Shown: positions 17,232 through 26,849, counted from the first letter of the stretch. The stretch is 64,000 nt of DNA from Eutrophovita sp913057845 (GCA_963925895.1 CAWUVH010000001.1:1-64000), one strand, 5' to 3'. Numbers and translations are program-made. Notes: a model not told the origin generated them from the letters alone.

Positions 17232-17307
17232 TGGTGGGTGCTGAGAGGCTCGAACTCCCGACATTCGCCTTGTAAGGGCGACGCTCTACCAGCTGAGCTA
17301 AGCACCC
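17232..17307 (-). tRNA. tRNA-Val (anticodon TAC)
   Basis: A 76-nt cloverleaf on the minus strand: acceptor GGGTGCT/AGCACCC, anticodon stem CGCCC/GGGCG-type pairing around CTTACAA (anticodon TAC), T-loop TTCGAGC and encoded CCA. Located between hupB and tRNA-Asp in the same direction. Confidence 0.95.
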
Positions 17308-17370
17308 GAAGAATCTTAAGTATGAACTTAAGCTTCCGAGAAACTATCCGTACTAATTGCGAAAAGCGCG

Positions 17371-17643
17371 CTAGTTTACTGCATCCTTAAGCGCTTTACC
17401 AGCCCGAAATTTAGGAGACTTAGAAGCTTTAATTTTAATGCTCTCACCTGTACGAGGATTTCTTCCCATACGCTCTCCTCTTTCTGCAACCAGGAAGCTA
17501 CCAAACCCAACAATCGTGACTTGATCTCCAGCCTTGAGCGCCCCAGTTATAGCTGCTGTAACGCCGTCTAATGCCCGCTCTGCAGCGGCTTTAGAAATGT
17601 CGGCCGCAGCCGCCATCGCCTCTACTAATTCTGATTTATTCAT
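17371..17643 (-). CDS. hupB: DNA-binding protein HU-beta
   Basis: A 90-residue histone-like nucleoid protein that bends DNA as a dimer. MNKSELVEAMAAAADISK is the canonical start and GFGSFLVAERGERMGRNPRTGE is the DNA-binding beta-arm with the conserved RNP tip. AAAGGA lies 7-8 nt before the ATG at 17643; the open frame runs 20 codons further but without homology. Its place downstream of lon is the conserved hupB locus. A strong sigma-70 promoter is visible upstream. Confidence 0.96.
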   Translation of the reverse strand: MNKSELVEAMAAAADISKAAAERALDGVTAAITGALKAGDQVTIVGFGSFLVAERGERMGRNPRTGESIKIKASKSPKFRAGKALKDAVN

Positions 17644-17767
17644 ATCAAATCCTTTCGTTTTAATTATTATAAAAATACTTAATTGACCAGATCTCTGGCC
17701 CATCTCTTAATCTCTCATCAATGAAACCATCGAAATGTTTTTCTTAACGCCTCTACATCCCCTGCTA

Positions 17768-17797
17768 CTTATAACAAGTCCAATTTATACGTGTCAA
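17768..17797 (-). promoter_or_regulatory. sigma-70 promoter for hupB
   Basis: On the minus strand, a perfect -35 TTGACA (17797-17792) is followed after 18 bp by TATAAG (17773-17768). The predicted transcript start would leave a leader of about 115 nt before hupB. This supports hupB having its own promoter separate from lon. Confidence 0.65.
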
Positions 17798-17853
17798 GCT
17801 TACTGCGTTAAAAAACGTAATAAATTCACATGATCAACCTTGACACTCATTTT

Positions 17854-20271
17854 TTAATGCTTTAACCGAGAAGATTTCCCAGTATTATTTTCAGCTGGCG
17901 GGATTGCAACTCCTTCAGACTGTTCGACCGGCAGAGGTATTGGAGGATGTTCTAAAGCGATATCAAGTGCCTCATCTATCCATTTTACGGGACGAATTTC
18001 TAATTGACCTTTTATGTTTTCGGGTATTTCTACCAAGTCTTTTATATTTTCCTGGGGTATTAACACCGTCTTAATACCTCCCCTATGAGCTGCTAATAGT
18101 TTTTCTTTTAAACCACCAATCGCAAGCACTTCGCCTCTCAGTGTGATTTCACCGGTCATTGCGACGTCGCATCGCACAGGTATCTTAGTGATAGACGAAA
18201 CCAGTGCGATGGTCATCGCGACACCAGCAGACGGGCCATCTTTTGGTGTGGCACCCTCCGGAACATGCACGTGGATGTCGTGCTTCTCAAAAACGTCATC
18301 AGGGATCCCTAAAACATGGGCTCGAGAGCGAACAACTGAGCGAGCTGCCTCAACTGACTCCTTCATCACGTCACCTAGGGAACCCGTGCGCTGTATCGTT
18401 CCTTTTCCGGGAAGAATAACTGACTCAATGGTTAAAAGCTCTCCTCCCACTTCGGTCCAAGCCAAACCAGTGACCTGACCGATTTGATTTTTCTTTTCAG
18501 CAATTCCGAAACTGAATTTGCGCACACCGAGATATTTATCTAAGTTTTTACCATTTACATTTATCTTTTTAGAGATTTTTTTTACTGAAATAGCGGTCAC
18601 CACTTTACGGCAGATCTTTGAGATTTCTCTTTCCAAAGAACGCACACCAGCCTCTCGAGTGTAGTACCTAACAATATCCCTGATGGCACCATCTGAAATG
18701 GAGATCTCATCTTCCTCAACGCCATTGTTCTTCAGCTGTTTTGGTAACAGGTAACGAAGAGCAATATTTATTTTTTCGTCCTCCGTGTAACCGGCCAAGC
18801 GAATGACCTCCATCCGGTCCAATAAAGGGCCTGGGATATTTAGCGAGTTAGCAGTCGCCACGAACATCACATCGGACAAGTCGTAGTCGACTTCTACGTA
18901 GTGATCTGCAAATTTATCGTTTTGCTCTGGATCCAAGACTTCAAGTAGCGCCGATGACGGATCACCACGGAAATCCATACCCATTTTATCAACTTCATCG
19001 AATAGAAATAGTGGGTTTCGTACTGCAACCTTGGTCATGTTTTGCAGAACTTTACCGGGCATCGACCCGATATATGTCCTTCTATGTCCACGAATTTCAG
19101 ATTCATCTCGGACGCCACCTAATGACATTCGTGTGAACTTACGATTAGTCGCCTTGGCAATTGACTGGCCTAATGAGGTCTTACCAACCCCTGGAGGGCC
19201 CACAAGACAAAGAATCGGAGCTTTTAGTTTATCTACACGCTGCTGGACTGCAAGGTACTCGATGATTCGTTCTTTTACTTTATCTAACCCATAGTGATCT
19301 TCGTTCAGGATACGCTCAGCGGCCTTGAGGTCAGTCGCAACTTTACTTTTCTTCTTCCAGGGCAAACCAATCAAAGTCTCTATGTAGTTCCTAACCACCG
19401 ATGCCTCCGCCGACATTGCGGACATTAATTTCAATTTTTTCAACTCTCCATCAGCCTTACTTTTAGCCTCTTTCGGCATGCGGGCTAATTTAATTTTTTT
19501 CTCAAGCTCCTCGATATCCGCACCATCTTCTGAATCACCCAACTCTTTTTGTATCGCCTTAACTTGCTCGTTCAGATAGTACTCTCGCTGACTCTTTTCC
19601 ATCTGGCGCTTCACGCGCCCCCGAATACGACGTTCGACCTGCATGATATCCAACTCGGACTCTAACAAAGCCAATAAGTGTTCGAGACGCTTTTTTACGT
19701 CAGCCAACTCCAACACTTCTTGCTTCTGACCGATTTTTAATGGCAGGTGAGCAGCGACTGTATCAGCTAATCTACCAGCCTCATCAACGCCTGCTAGGGT
19801 GGTCAGGATCTCCGGCGGTATTTTCTTATTAACCTTAACGTACTGCTCAAATTGCGTGACCAGAGCTCTGCGCATACCCTCCAGCTTGGATGCGTCACCA
19901 GTTGTTGACTCGATTTCTTTAATCTCGCAACTGAGGTGTGTTTCCTCGTCCAGCACGCGCTCCACGCGAGCCCGATTAACGCCCTCGACTAAAACCTTAA
20001 CAGTCCCATCGGGAAGCTTGAGCATTTGAAGAATGTTGGCAATGCTGCCAACTTGATACAGGTCCGAGGCATCAGGATCGTCCTTCGCTGCAGTTTTTTG
20101 AGCGACGAGCATGACATGCTTGCCCGCTTCCATTGCTACTTCCAACGCTTTATTTGATTTTGCGCGCCCAACGAACAGTGGTATCACCATGTGAGGAAAG
20201 ACGACGACATCTCTAAGAGGAATTAGAGGGTACGTACTATTTGTCTCATTTTCCTGAAGCTTCTCACTCAT
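17854..20271 (-). CDS. lon: ATP-dependent Lon protease
   Basis: Homohexameric cytosolic AAA+ serine protease that degrades misfolded and regulatory proteins. The 805-residue protein has the N-terminal LON substrate domain (TYPLIPLRDVVVFPHMVIPL), Walker A GPPGVGKTSL, Walker B LFLFDEVDKM, and the C-terminal peptidase with the catalytic Ser in KDGPSAGVAM and Lys in LREKLLAA-type GGLKEKLLAAHRGG. Length is normal. It follows clpX with 74 bp between, where a sigma-32-like promoter is visible. Confidence 0.97.
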   Translation of the reverse strand: MSEKLQENETNSTYPLIPLRDVVVFPHMVIPLFVGRAKSNKALEVAMEAGKHVMLVAQKTAAKDDPDASDLYQVGSIANILQMLKLPDGTVKVLVEGVNRARVERVLDEETHLSCEIKEIESTTGDASKLEGMRRALVTQFEQYVKVNKKIPPEILTTLAGVDEAGRLADTVAAHLPLKIGQKQEVLELADVKKRLEHLLALLESELDIMQVERRIRGRVKRQMEKSQREYYLNEQVKAIQKELGDSEDGADIEELEKKIKLARMPKEAKSKADGELKKLKLMSAMSAEASVVRNYIETLIGLPWKKKSKVATDLKAAERILNEDHYGLDKVKERIIEYLAVQQRVDKLKAPILCLVGPPGVGKTSLGQSIAKATNRKFTRMSLGGVRDESEIRGHRRTYIGSMPGKVLQNMTKVAVRNPLFLFDEVDKMGMDFRGDPSSALLEVLDPEQNDKFADHYVEVDYDLSDVMFVATANSLNIPGPLLDRMEVIRLAGYTEDEKINIALRYLLPKQLKNNGVEEDEISISDGAIRDIVRYYTREAGVRSLEREISKICRKVVTAISVKKISKKINVNGKNLDKYLGVRKFSFGIAEKKNQIGQVTGLAWTEVGGELLTIESVILPGKGTIQRTGSLGDVMKESVEAARSVVRSRAHVLGIPDDVFEKHDIHVHVPEGATPKDGPSAGVAMTIALVSSITKIPVRCDVAMTGEITLRGEVLAIGGLKEKLLAAHRGGIKTVLIPQENIKDLVEIPENIKGQLEIRPVKWIDEALDIALEHPPIPLPVEQSEGVAIPPAENNTGKSSRLKH

Positions 20272-20305
20272 GTTTGGACCTTTAGCGTTATCAGACTGAC
20301 TTCAT

Positions 20306-20333
20306 ACATTGAGACAAAATACAAAAATTCAAG
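20306..20333 (-). promoter_or_regulatory. putative sigma-32 (heat-shock) promoter for lon
   Basis: Minus strand: CTTGAA (20333-20328), a 14-bp spacer, then CTCAATGT (20313-20306), against the sigma-32 consensus CTTGAA-N13/15-CCCCATNT. It lies about 35-60 nt upstream of the lon start, and lon is a classic heat-shock gene. The -10 match is partial. Confidence 0.5.
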
Positions 20334-20345
20334 ACCAAACAAACA

Positions 20346-21629
20346 TTATGCGTTCGATGCTAGTGGTTCGGATGCAGCGTCACCCTTGTCGGAGTAAATC
20401 AAAAGTGGTTTCGTTCCCTCCAACACAGAGCTTCCGTCCACAACGACCTTCTCAACGTTTTTTATCGAAGGGAGCTCATACATCACATCAAGCAGCACGC
20501 TCTCAATAATCGACCTGAGACCCCTTGCTCCCGTTTTTCTTTCAACTGATTTTCTGGCAATCACGGAAAGTGCGTCAGATCTAATATCTAACTCAACACC
20601 TTCCATAGCAAACATTTTTTTATATTGCTTAACCAGTGAGTTTTTTGGTTCAATTAGTATTTGTATCAGCGCCTTTTCATCTAACTCTTCTAACGTCGCC
20701 AACACCGGTAGCCTGCCAACAAACTCAGGTATCAAACCGAACTTAATCAAATCCCCTGGCTCGACGCTTTTTAACACGTGGCCAATATCTCGAGCAACAT
20801 TTTTGGGCTTCACTTCCGCGCCAAAACCAATGCCGCTTTTATCAGATCGGTCTCTGATGATTTTTTCTAACCCATCAAATGCGCCCCCACAGATGAACAG
20901 AATATTACTGGTATCTACCTGGACGAATTCCTGATTCGGATGTTTACGACCACCCTGGGGTGGCACCGATGCAATGGTTCCCTCAATAAGCTTAAGAAGT
21001 GCTTGTTGAACACCCTCACCAGAAACATCCCGCGTGATTGATGGATTATCGGTTTTTCTTGAAACTTTATCGATCTCGTCAATATAGACGATGCCTCTTT
21101 GAGCGCGATCAACATCATAGTCACACTTTTGCAGAAGCTTTTGAATGATGTTTTCTACATCTTCGCCCACATAACCAGCCTCGGTAAGGGTCGTGGCATC
21201 GGCCATCACAAAGGGTACATTCAATAAACGCGCAAGCGTTTGAGCAAGTAGTGTTTTGCCTGAACCAGTGGGGCCAACCAGTAATATATTAGACTTAGAC
21301 AGCTCAACGCCGTCGTCAACGGTCTCGTGCAACCGTCGATAATGGTTATAAACCGCAACTGAAAGAATACGTTTTGCTAATTCCTGTCCAATAACGTACT
21401 CATCAAGACTCTCTCTAATTTCCTTAGGAACAGGTAAAGATGATGACTTATCCTCGGAACCCGTCTCAGCTAGCGCCTCTTCTAGAATAATATCGTTACA
21501 CAGCTCAATGCATTCATCGCAGATGAACACAGAAGGCCCTGCTATTAACTTTTTTACCTCTTGTTGACTCTTTCCGCAAAAAGAGCAATAAAGAAGCTTG
21601 TCTGTACTACTGTCGTTATTTTCAGTCAT
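20346..21629 (-). CDS. clpX: ATP-dependent Clp protease ATP-binding subunit ClpX
   Basis: Hexameric AAA+ unfoldase that feeds substrates to ClpP. The 427-residue protein begins with the C4 zinc-binding domain (YCSFCGK...FICDECIELC), then Walker A GPTGSGKT, Walker B GIVYIDEIDK, the pore loop GYVGED and sensor motifs ending in TGARGLRSIIE. The IGF loop that docks on ClpP appears as SGIGFGAE. It follows clpP by about 70 bp in the usual order. Confidence 0.97.
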   Translation of the reverse strand: MTENNDSSTDKLLYCSFCGKSQQEVKKLIAGPSVFICDECIELCNDIILEEALAETGSEDKSSSLPVPKEIRESLDEYVIGQELAKRILSVAVYNHYRRLHETVDDGVELSKSNILLVGPTGSGKTLLAQTLARLLNVPFVMADATTLTEAGYVGEDVENIIQKLLQKCDYDVDRAQRGIVYIDEIDKVSRKTDNPSITRDVSGEGVQQALLKLIEGTIASVPPQGGRKHPNQEFVQVDTSNILFICGGAFDGLEKIIRDRSDKSGIGFGAEVKPKNVARDIGHVLKSVEPGDLIKFGLIPEFVGRLPVLATLEELDEKALIQILIEPKNSLVKQYKKMFAMEGVELDIRSDALSVIARKSVERKTGARGLRSIIESVLLDVMYELPSIKNVEKVVVDGSSVLEGTKPLLIYSDKGDAASEPLASNA

Positions 21630-21700
21630 GAAACACTATTGATTTTTTCAAATTTAAATATCTCTAACAGAAATTGTGACACGATTTAACGCATCAGTTT

Positions 21701-22324
21701 CTAACTTCTTTTAGACAACACCTCATCAACCAAACCGTACGTTACGGCCTCCTCGGCTCCGAGGAAATTATCTCGATCGGTATCGTTTTTTATCTCGTCA
21801 ATGGGTTTCCCCGTATGTTTCGACAACAAACCGTTTAAGCGATCTTTGAGATAAAGGATCTCTTTCGCGTGGATTTCAATATCAGACGCTTGCCCTTGGA
21901 AACCGCCAAGTGGTTGATGAATCATCACACGAGAGTTAGGAAGCACGAACCGTTTACCTTTTTGACCAGCTGTTAGCAAAAACGCTCCCATACTCGCCGC
22001 CTGTCCGATGCACAAAGTACTCACGTCGGGCTTAATAAACTGCATGGTGTCATAAATAGCCATACCCGCCGAGACGACCCCACCTGGTGAGTTGATGTAA
22101 AGCGAAATGTCTTTATCAGGGTTCTCAGACTCGAGAAACAAGAGCTGCGCAACCACTAAGTTCGCAGTTAAGTCATTTACCGGGCCTACCAGGAAGATAA
22201 CTCGCTCTTTTAGGAGGCGTGAGTAAATATCATAGGCTCGTTCTCCGCGGCCACTTTGCTCAATGACCATCGGCACCATTCCAAGTGCAGTGGGTGCTTG
22301 GTAGTCCCCGCTATTCATCGTCAT
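21701..22324 (-). CDS. clpP: ATP-dependent Clp protease proteolytic subunit
   Basis: Tetradecameric serine protease chamber. The 207-residue protein has the catalytic Ser in CIGQAASMGAFLL, His in SRVMIHQPLGG and Asp in DTDRDNFLGA. VPMVIEQSGRGERAYDIYSRLL is the conserved N-terminus after a short propeptide. The start ATG overlaps the tig stop (ATGA), suggesting coupled translation of tig and clpP. Confidence 0.97.
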   Translation of the reverse strand: MTMNSGDYQAPTALGMVPMVIEQSGRGERAYDIYSRLLKERVIFLVGPVNDLTANLVVAQLLFLESENPDKDISLYINSPGGVVSAGMAIYDTMQFIKPDVSTLCIGQAASMGAFLLTAGQKGKRFVLPNSRVMIHQPLGGFQGQASDIEIHAKEILYLKDRLNGLLSKHTGKPIDEIKNDTDRDNFLGAEEAVTYGLVDEVLSKRS

Positions 22325-23628
22325 TGATCTATACCCATGAGTTCATTAAAGCTCAACTCAACTTCCTTTAACTGCGCTTTTCCTAAGGCCCAAGAGACCA
22401 CATTTTTCTCAACAACAAACGATTCTATCTCTCTCAAATGTTGAGTATTTTTGTAGTACCAATCTCGAACTTCTTGGGGCTTTTCATATCCAGTCGCCAT
22501 TTCCTCAACCACTTCTTTAAGTTGATCAGGCTTAGGCTGCAATTCATTTTTTTCTGCGACGTGGGCAATGATTAATCCTAGCTTAACGCGACGCGTCGCT
22601 TCTTCGACGAACATCTCTTTGGGAAGGGTAACATCCCCAACTTTCATTCCTCGAGATTCCATATTCTGCTTCATTTGCTCAGAAAGTCTCTGCCCCTCTT
22701 CATCAATCAAAGCTTGAGGCACGTCAAACTCCACCTGATCAAGCAACACCTTCATAACAAGATCTTTTTGGCGCGACTCCAACCGTTTAGCCACCTCGGT
22801 TTCGACGTTTTTCTTAACGTCAACACGAAGCTTTGCTACATCGCCATCCTCAAAACCTAGCTTCTTAGCAAAATCTGAGTCAATTTCAGGTAAAACTGCA
22901 CCCAAAACCTCGTGAACCTTAACTTCAAACAGAGCTTTTTTCCCCGCTAAATCTTTGCTGGGATAATCCTCAGGAAACTGCACGTCAAAGGACTTTTCAT
23001 CGGCAGCTTTCAATCCCGTCAACCCATTTTCAAAATCAGCAACTAACCGACCCTCTCCAAGGGGCATCACTACACCCTCGCCAGCCCCCCCCTCAAAAGG
23101 CTCGCCATCGACCGATCCTTTAAAATCTAATTTTATTTGATCTCCACTCTCTGCGGCTTTGTCTTGAGCGACAAAAGTAGCTCGTTGTTTTTGCATGATG
23201 CCAATAGTTGAATCAACTTCTGCATCTCCAACATTGACTGTAGCCTTATCAATTGTGCACGTCGTAATATCCTTTACTTCGATTGAGGGATAAACCTCGA
23301 AGGTGGCGCTAAACACGAAGGTTTCGTCTCCCTCCGCCTTCGCTTGAACATCGATTTTAGGAAGCCCGGCTATTTTTAACTCTTTTTGCTCTAGCGCTGC
23401 TCCAAAATTCTTTCCAATGACATCACTCATCACTTCACTGCGCACTTGACCACCATGTTGCTGCTCAACAATCTTCATGGGAACCTTGCCAGGCCTAAAC
23501 CCCGCTACTTTGACGGTCTTTGACAAATGACCCAGTCGGGAAATCACCTCACTGTTAATCTCGGCCATTGGCACAGAAATTGACATTTTTCTTTCTAAGT
23601 TACTTACTGTCTCTAATGTCGCGTCCAT
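22321..23628 (-). CDS. tig: trigger factor (ribosome-associated chaperone)
   Basis: Binds ribosomal protein L23 at the exit tunnel and shields nascent chains. The 435-residue protein has the ribosome-binding loop GFRPGKVPMKIVEQQ (about residues 43-57), an FKBP-type PPIase domain (about 150-245, GDQIKLDFKGSVDG...FPEDYPSKDLAGKKALFEVKV), and a C-terminal chaperone domain. GGGAAGAG precedes the ATG. First gene of the tig-clpP-clpX-lon series. Confidence 0.96.
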   Translation of the reverse strand: MDATLETVSNLERKMSISVPMAEINSEVISRLGHLSKTVKVAGFRPGKVPMKIVEQQHGGQVRSEVMSDVIGKNFGAALEQKELKIAGLPKIDVQAKAEGDETFVFSATFEVYPSIEVKDITTCTIDKATVNVGDAEVDSTIGIMQKQRATFVAQDKAAESGDQIKLDFKGSVDGEPFEGGAGEGVVMPLGEGRLVADFENGLTGLKAADEKSFDVQFPEDYPSKDLAGKKALFEVKVHEVLGAVLPEIDSDFAKKLGFEDGDVAKLRVDVKKNVETEVAKRLESRQKDLVMKVLLDQVEFDVPQALIDEEGQRLSEQMKQNMESRGMKVGDVTLPKEMFVEEATRRVKLGLIIAHVAEKNELQPKPDQLKEVVEEMATGYEKPQEVRDWYYKNTQHLREIESFVVEKNVVSWALGKAQLKEVELSFNELMGIDQ

Positions 23629-23636
23629 ACTCTTCC

Positions 23637-23682
23637 CAAAAAAGATGTACGTACACCCTCGCTCGAGTAGTGAGGGGTTACG
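23637..23682 (-). terminator. possible terminator/attenuator between tRNA-Leu and tig
   Basis: Minus strand: an imperfect stem (CGTAACCCCTC with GAGGGTGTACG, two mismatched positions) followed 6 nt later by TTTTTT, which itself runs into the tig ribosome-binding site. It could end the tRNA-Leu transcript or attenuate tig. The gap between stem and U-run lowers confidence. Confidence 0.35.
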
Positions 23683-23723
23683 TTAAAACAGCGCAGCCAG
23701 CGCCTCGAACTATTACATAAAGT

Positions 23724-23808
23724 TGGTGCGAAAGGAGAGACTCGAACTCTCACGCCTCTCGGCGCCAGAACCTAAATCTGGTGCGTCTACCAATTCCGCC
23801 ACATTCGC
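23724..23808 (-). tRNA. tRNA-Leu (anticodon TAG)
   Basis: An 85-nt class II tRNA on the minus strand: acceptor GCGAATG, D arm GGCGGAATTGGTAGACGC, anticodon stem CCAGA/TCTGG around TTTAGGT (anticodon TAG), a long variable arm (GCGCCGAGAGGCGT) and T-loop TTCGAGT, with encoded CCA. It lies upstream of tig in the same direction. Confidence 0.96.
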
Positions 23809-23847
23809 ATACAGCGCATTCTACTATAATCCACATATCCCGGTTAT

Positions 23848-24726
23848 TTGAGCTTACAGCTTTTACGTTACTCAATCGCCACAGACTTAGTTTTACTTAA
23901 TGGATATCTTGTTTTGCCTGTTGACCACTACGAAAATTTTCCCATCGCCTCGATAATACTACCCAAACATTTAAGGGCGCCCATCGAAACTATATATAAC
24001 TTTGCTCGATCGGCAGATGATATAGCGGACTCCCTTGAACTACCTGCCACGTTCAAACAAGAACGATTGGGGTTTTTCCGTGAAGAACTTCAGAGAATTC
24101 AGTCAAGCCATTCGCCACTCACTCCACTCTTTTCAGAACTCGGCTTATTGATCGCACAACACAATCTGCCTATAACCTTATTTTTTCAATTGCTGGATGC
24201 TTTTGAGCAGGATCTCACTATCAAACGATACGAAAACTTTGCACAGCTTAGGATGTACTGCGATCGATCAGCAAACCCAGTCGGTCGTATTTTGCTGCAC
24301 TTGTTTGGCCATGCTCAGGATGACAATCTTAAGTGGTCAGACTCAATTTGCACCAGTCTTCAAATCATCAACTTTCTCCAAGATATTACAGATGACTATG
24401 AGATGGGGCGCATCTATCTGCCTCAAGACGAAATGGACTCCTTTGGCGTCACTGAGCACCACATCAAAAACAAAGTGTTTGATCTGAATTGGTTAAATTT
24501 TATGGACTTTCAAATTAACCGAGCGCGTCAATACCTCGATGACGGATCCGCACTCTACGATAAACTACCCGGCAGAATGGGTATCGAAATAAAAACAATC
24601 GTCAAATCGGGGTTACAGGTGACCAAGAAACTCTCGGCTTCTCGGGGCAATGTTTTCGCTAAGACACATAAAATCAACTCATTAGACTTTGCTTGCATTT
24701 TATTCCAAACCATTTTTCGTAACTAA
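23848..24726 (+). CDS. hpnC: squalene synthase-family protein HpnC
   Basis: Isoprenoid synthase-fold enzyme. In the HpnCDE route HpnC converts presqualene diphosphate to hydroxysqualene. Up to 292 residues, with HYENFPIASIILPKHLRAPIETIYNFARSADDIAD containing the first Asp-rich motif (DDIAD) and the second in LQDITDDYEMGRIYLPQDEM. The N-terminus is uncertain: the first possible start is a TTG at 23848 without a ribosome-binding site, and another in-frame TTG at 23914 lies just before HYENF. A TATAAT precedes at 23825-23830. Its TAA overlaps the hpnD ATG by one base. Confidence 0.88.
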   Translation: MSLQLLRYSIATDLVLLNGYLVLPVDHYENFPIASIILPKHLRAPIETIYNFARSADDIADSLELPATFKQERLGFFREELQRIQSSHSPLTPLFSELGLLIAQHNLPITLFFQLLDAFEQDLTIKRYENFAQLRMYCDRSANPVGRILLHLFGHAQDDNLKWSDSICTSLQIINFLQDITDDYEMGRIYLPQDEMDSFGVTEHHIKNKVFDLNWLNFMDFQINRARQYLDDGSALYDKLPGRMGIEIKTIVKSGLQVTKKLSASRGNVFAKTHKINSLDFACILFQTIFRN

Positions 24727-25559
24727 TGACACCTCAAGAGTATTGCGCCCAAAAAACTGCCCAGAGTGGATCCAGCTTTTACTATAGCTTCTTATTTCTC
24801 GAGAAAAATAAACGCGATGCCATTACCGCTCTCTATGCGTTTTGCCGAGAGGTGGACGACATTGTAGATGGGCCATCCGATGAACACGTCGCCAGATCAA
24901 AGTTAAGTTGGTGGAGTCACGAGATCGATGCCATGTGGTCAGGCTCACCCCTACACCCAGTCACTCAGGCGCTCTGCCCCTTTATAGAGCCCTATAAACT
25001 GGAGAAAAAACATTTCAAGCTCATTATCGATGGAATGTTGATGGACCTTGAAAAAAAACAATATGAAACCATGTATGAGCTAACCCAATACTGTTATCGA
25101 TCCGCAAGTGCTGTTGGCATCCTCTCAGCAAATATTTTCGGCTACTCCCACCCAAACACACTGATCTATGCTGAGCAATTAGGGCTTGCGCTTCAGCTAA
25201 CGAATATTCTGCGAGACATCAACGAAGACCTTGAGCGAGGTAGGATATACATACCACTCGAAGAGCTGAGAAAGGTAGGACTTAAAAGAGAGACAATTCG
25301 TAGTGCTGTAGGAACGCAATCCTTCGATCAGTTAATCACGAACCAAGTCAAAACAGCTCGTGAGCTTTTCGAGTCTGCGCATTCACATTTACATGCAGAC
25401 GACCGGAAATCCCAAAAAGCCGGATTAATCATGAGTGCCATATATCGTAAAGTTCTCGAAAAAATTGCTTCTAAACCCTCTCGTTCATTTATTAAACGCC
25501 AAACGCTGACATCAATTCAAAAATTTTGGATTGCGTGGAGGGTTTGGTCAAAGTTATAA
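24726..25559 (+). CDS. hpnD: presqualene diphosphate synthase HpnD
   Basis: Condenses two farnesyl diphosphates to presqualene diphosphate. The 277-residue squalene/phytoene synthase-fold protein has the substrate-binding motif YYSFLFLEKNKRDAITALYAFCREVDDIVD (first DDxxD) and LTNILRDINEDLERGRIYIP (second Asp-rich motif), both intact. Start overlaps hpnC, and hpnE begins 3 bp after its stop, so the three form a tight operon. Confidence 0.92.
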   Translation: MTPQEYCAQKTAQSGSSFYYSFLFLEKNKRDAITALYAFCREVDDIVDGPSDEHVARSKLSWWSHEIDAMWSGSPLHPVTQALCPFIEPYKLEKKHFKLIIDGMLMDLEKKQYETMYELTQYCYRSASAVGILSANIFGYSHPNTLIYAEQLGLALQLTNILRDINEDLERGRIYIPLEELRKVGLKRETIRSAVGTQSFDQLITNQVKTARELFESAHSHLHADDRKSQKAGLIMSAIYRKVLEKIASKPSRSFIKRQTLTSIQKFWIAWRVWSKL

Positions 25560-25562
25560 GGG

Positions 25563-26849
25563 ATGCCCTCTATCAACGTTGCCGTTATTGGAGCTGGCTG
25601 GGCTGGACTCTCAGCCGGGGTCACTTTGGTGGATGCCGGCATACCGACGACACTGTTTGAGACGTCACGCGTCCTAGGAGGCCGTGCTCGACAGGTCATT
25701 ATTAACGAGACAATACTCGATAACGGCATACACCTATTATCAGGCGCCTACACCGCAACACTATCAATTCTAAATCACATCCGAACACCGCTCGAAACTC
25801 TTGATTTAGATCGCCAGCCTTTTAAATACGCCTACGGCCCACTAAGAATAAGCACGCCATGCACGCCAATACCAGGAAAACAGTTACTCGGATTCTTATT
25901 TGCTCGCGGACTAAGCCTGACCGAAAAACTTAGAGCCCTTAAGTTTTTGAAGCTTATTAAAGATGGGGCGCTGATAGTGCATCCATCCGAATCGGCACAC
26001 CAACTCCTCTTGCGTCACGAACAAACAAATACCTTGATAGAGCTTCTGTGGAATCCAATTTGCCTCTCAGCACTGAATATTAACTGTGAACGCGGATGCG
26101 CTTCAGTATTCACCAACGTAATTTCAGATGCCTTACTTGGGTCCAAAAGAAGTAGTGATTTGTTATTCCCCACCAGTGACCTAACATCTCTTTTTGCATC
26201 GCGAGCAGGGAGATACATACAAAAACACAAGGGAATACTCCATTTAGGGCACAGAGCAAAAATTATTCAGGGCACGAATAACGAATTAAAATTAGAAGAC
26301 TCGAATGAATCGTTTTCTCATATTGTGGTTGCAACTTCTCCCCATAATTTAAAAACTACATTCACAGAACCATCAATGATTCAATCCACCATCGACCAAA
26401 TCGATCAATTTACGTATGAGCCCATATACACCATTTACCATCAATACAAAAAAGACTCATCAACTGGTGATCGAATGATTGGGCTCAACTCACCCTACGC
26501 TCATTGGGTGTTTGATCGAGGGATCACCCACCAAGATTTAGGGCTCATTGGCGCTGTCATCAGTGGGGCAGGCCCACACCAAAACTTAACAAATGAGAAA
26601 TTATCCATTGAATCCGCAAAAGTTCTTGATGATGAATTCGGCTTGGGAACCCCCTTATGGAGCAAAGTGCTCGCTGAAAAACGCGCCACATTCTCTTGCA
26701 CTCCGGGACTTCAACGACCTGCGCAAATAACCGAAAAAAATGGCATTATTCTCGCAGGCGACTACACCTATCGACGCTATCCCGCTACCCTTGAAGCCGC
26801 AGTTCGAAGCGGCATCGAGGCTTCAAACATTATCCTTAGGTCATTATGA
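25563..26849 (+). CDS. hpnE: hydroxysqualene dehydroxylase HpnE
   Basis: FAD-dependent enzyme that reduces hydroxysqualene to squalene. The 428-residue protein has the dinucleotide motif VAVIGAGWAGLSAGVTL, followed by ETSRVLGGRARQV typical of the amine oxidase/phytoene desaturase superfamily. The C-terminal flavin motif GIILAGDYTYRRYPATLEAAVRSG is present. Together with HpnC and HpnD it makes squalene without classical squalene synthase. No squalene-hopene cyclase is in the window. ATGA overlap with the next SDR gene. Confidence 0.92.
   Translation: MPSINVAVIGAGWAGLSAGVTLVDAGIPTTLFETSRVLGGRARQVIINETILDNGIHLLSGAYTATLSILNHIRTPLETLDLDRQPFKYAYGPLRISTPCTPIPGKQLLGFLFARGLSLTEKLRALKFLKLIKDGALIVHPSESAHQLLLRHEQTNTLIELLWNPICLSALNINCERGCASVFTNVISDALLGSKRSSDLLFPTSDLTSLFASRAGRYIQKHKGILHLGHRAKIIQGTNNELKLEDSNESFSHIVVATSPHNLKTTFTEPSMIQSTIDQIDQFTYEPIYTIYHQYKKDSSTGDRMIGLNSPYAHWVFDRGITHQDLGLIGAVISGAGPHQNLTNEKLSIESAKVLDDEFGLGTPLWSKVLAEKRATFSCTPGLQRPAQITEKNGIILAGDYTYRRYPATLEAAVRSGIEASNIILRSL

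Noticed and set aside
17142..17390. 82-residue plus-strand frame beginning MAEWTGLEPATPG
   Set aside because: It is the antisense translation of the tRNA-Asp and tRNA-Val genes and the spacer, a well-known spurious protein arising from tRNA clusters.
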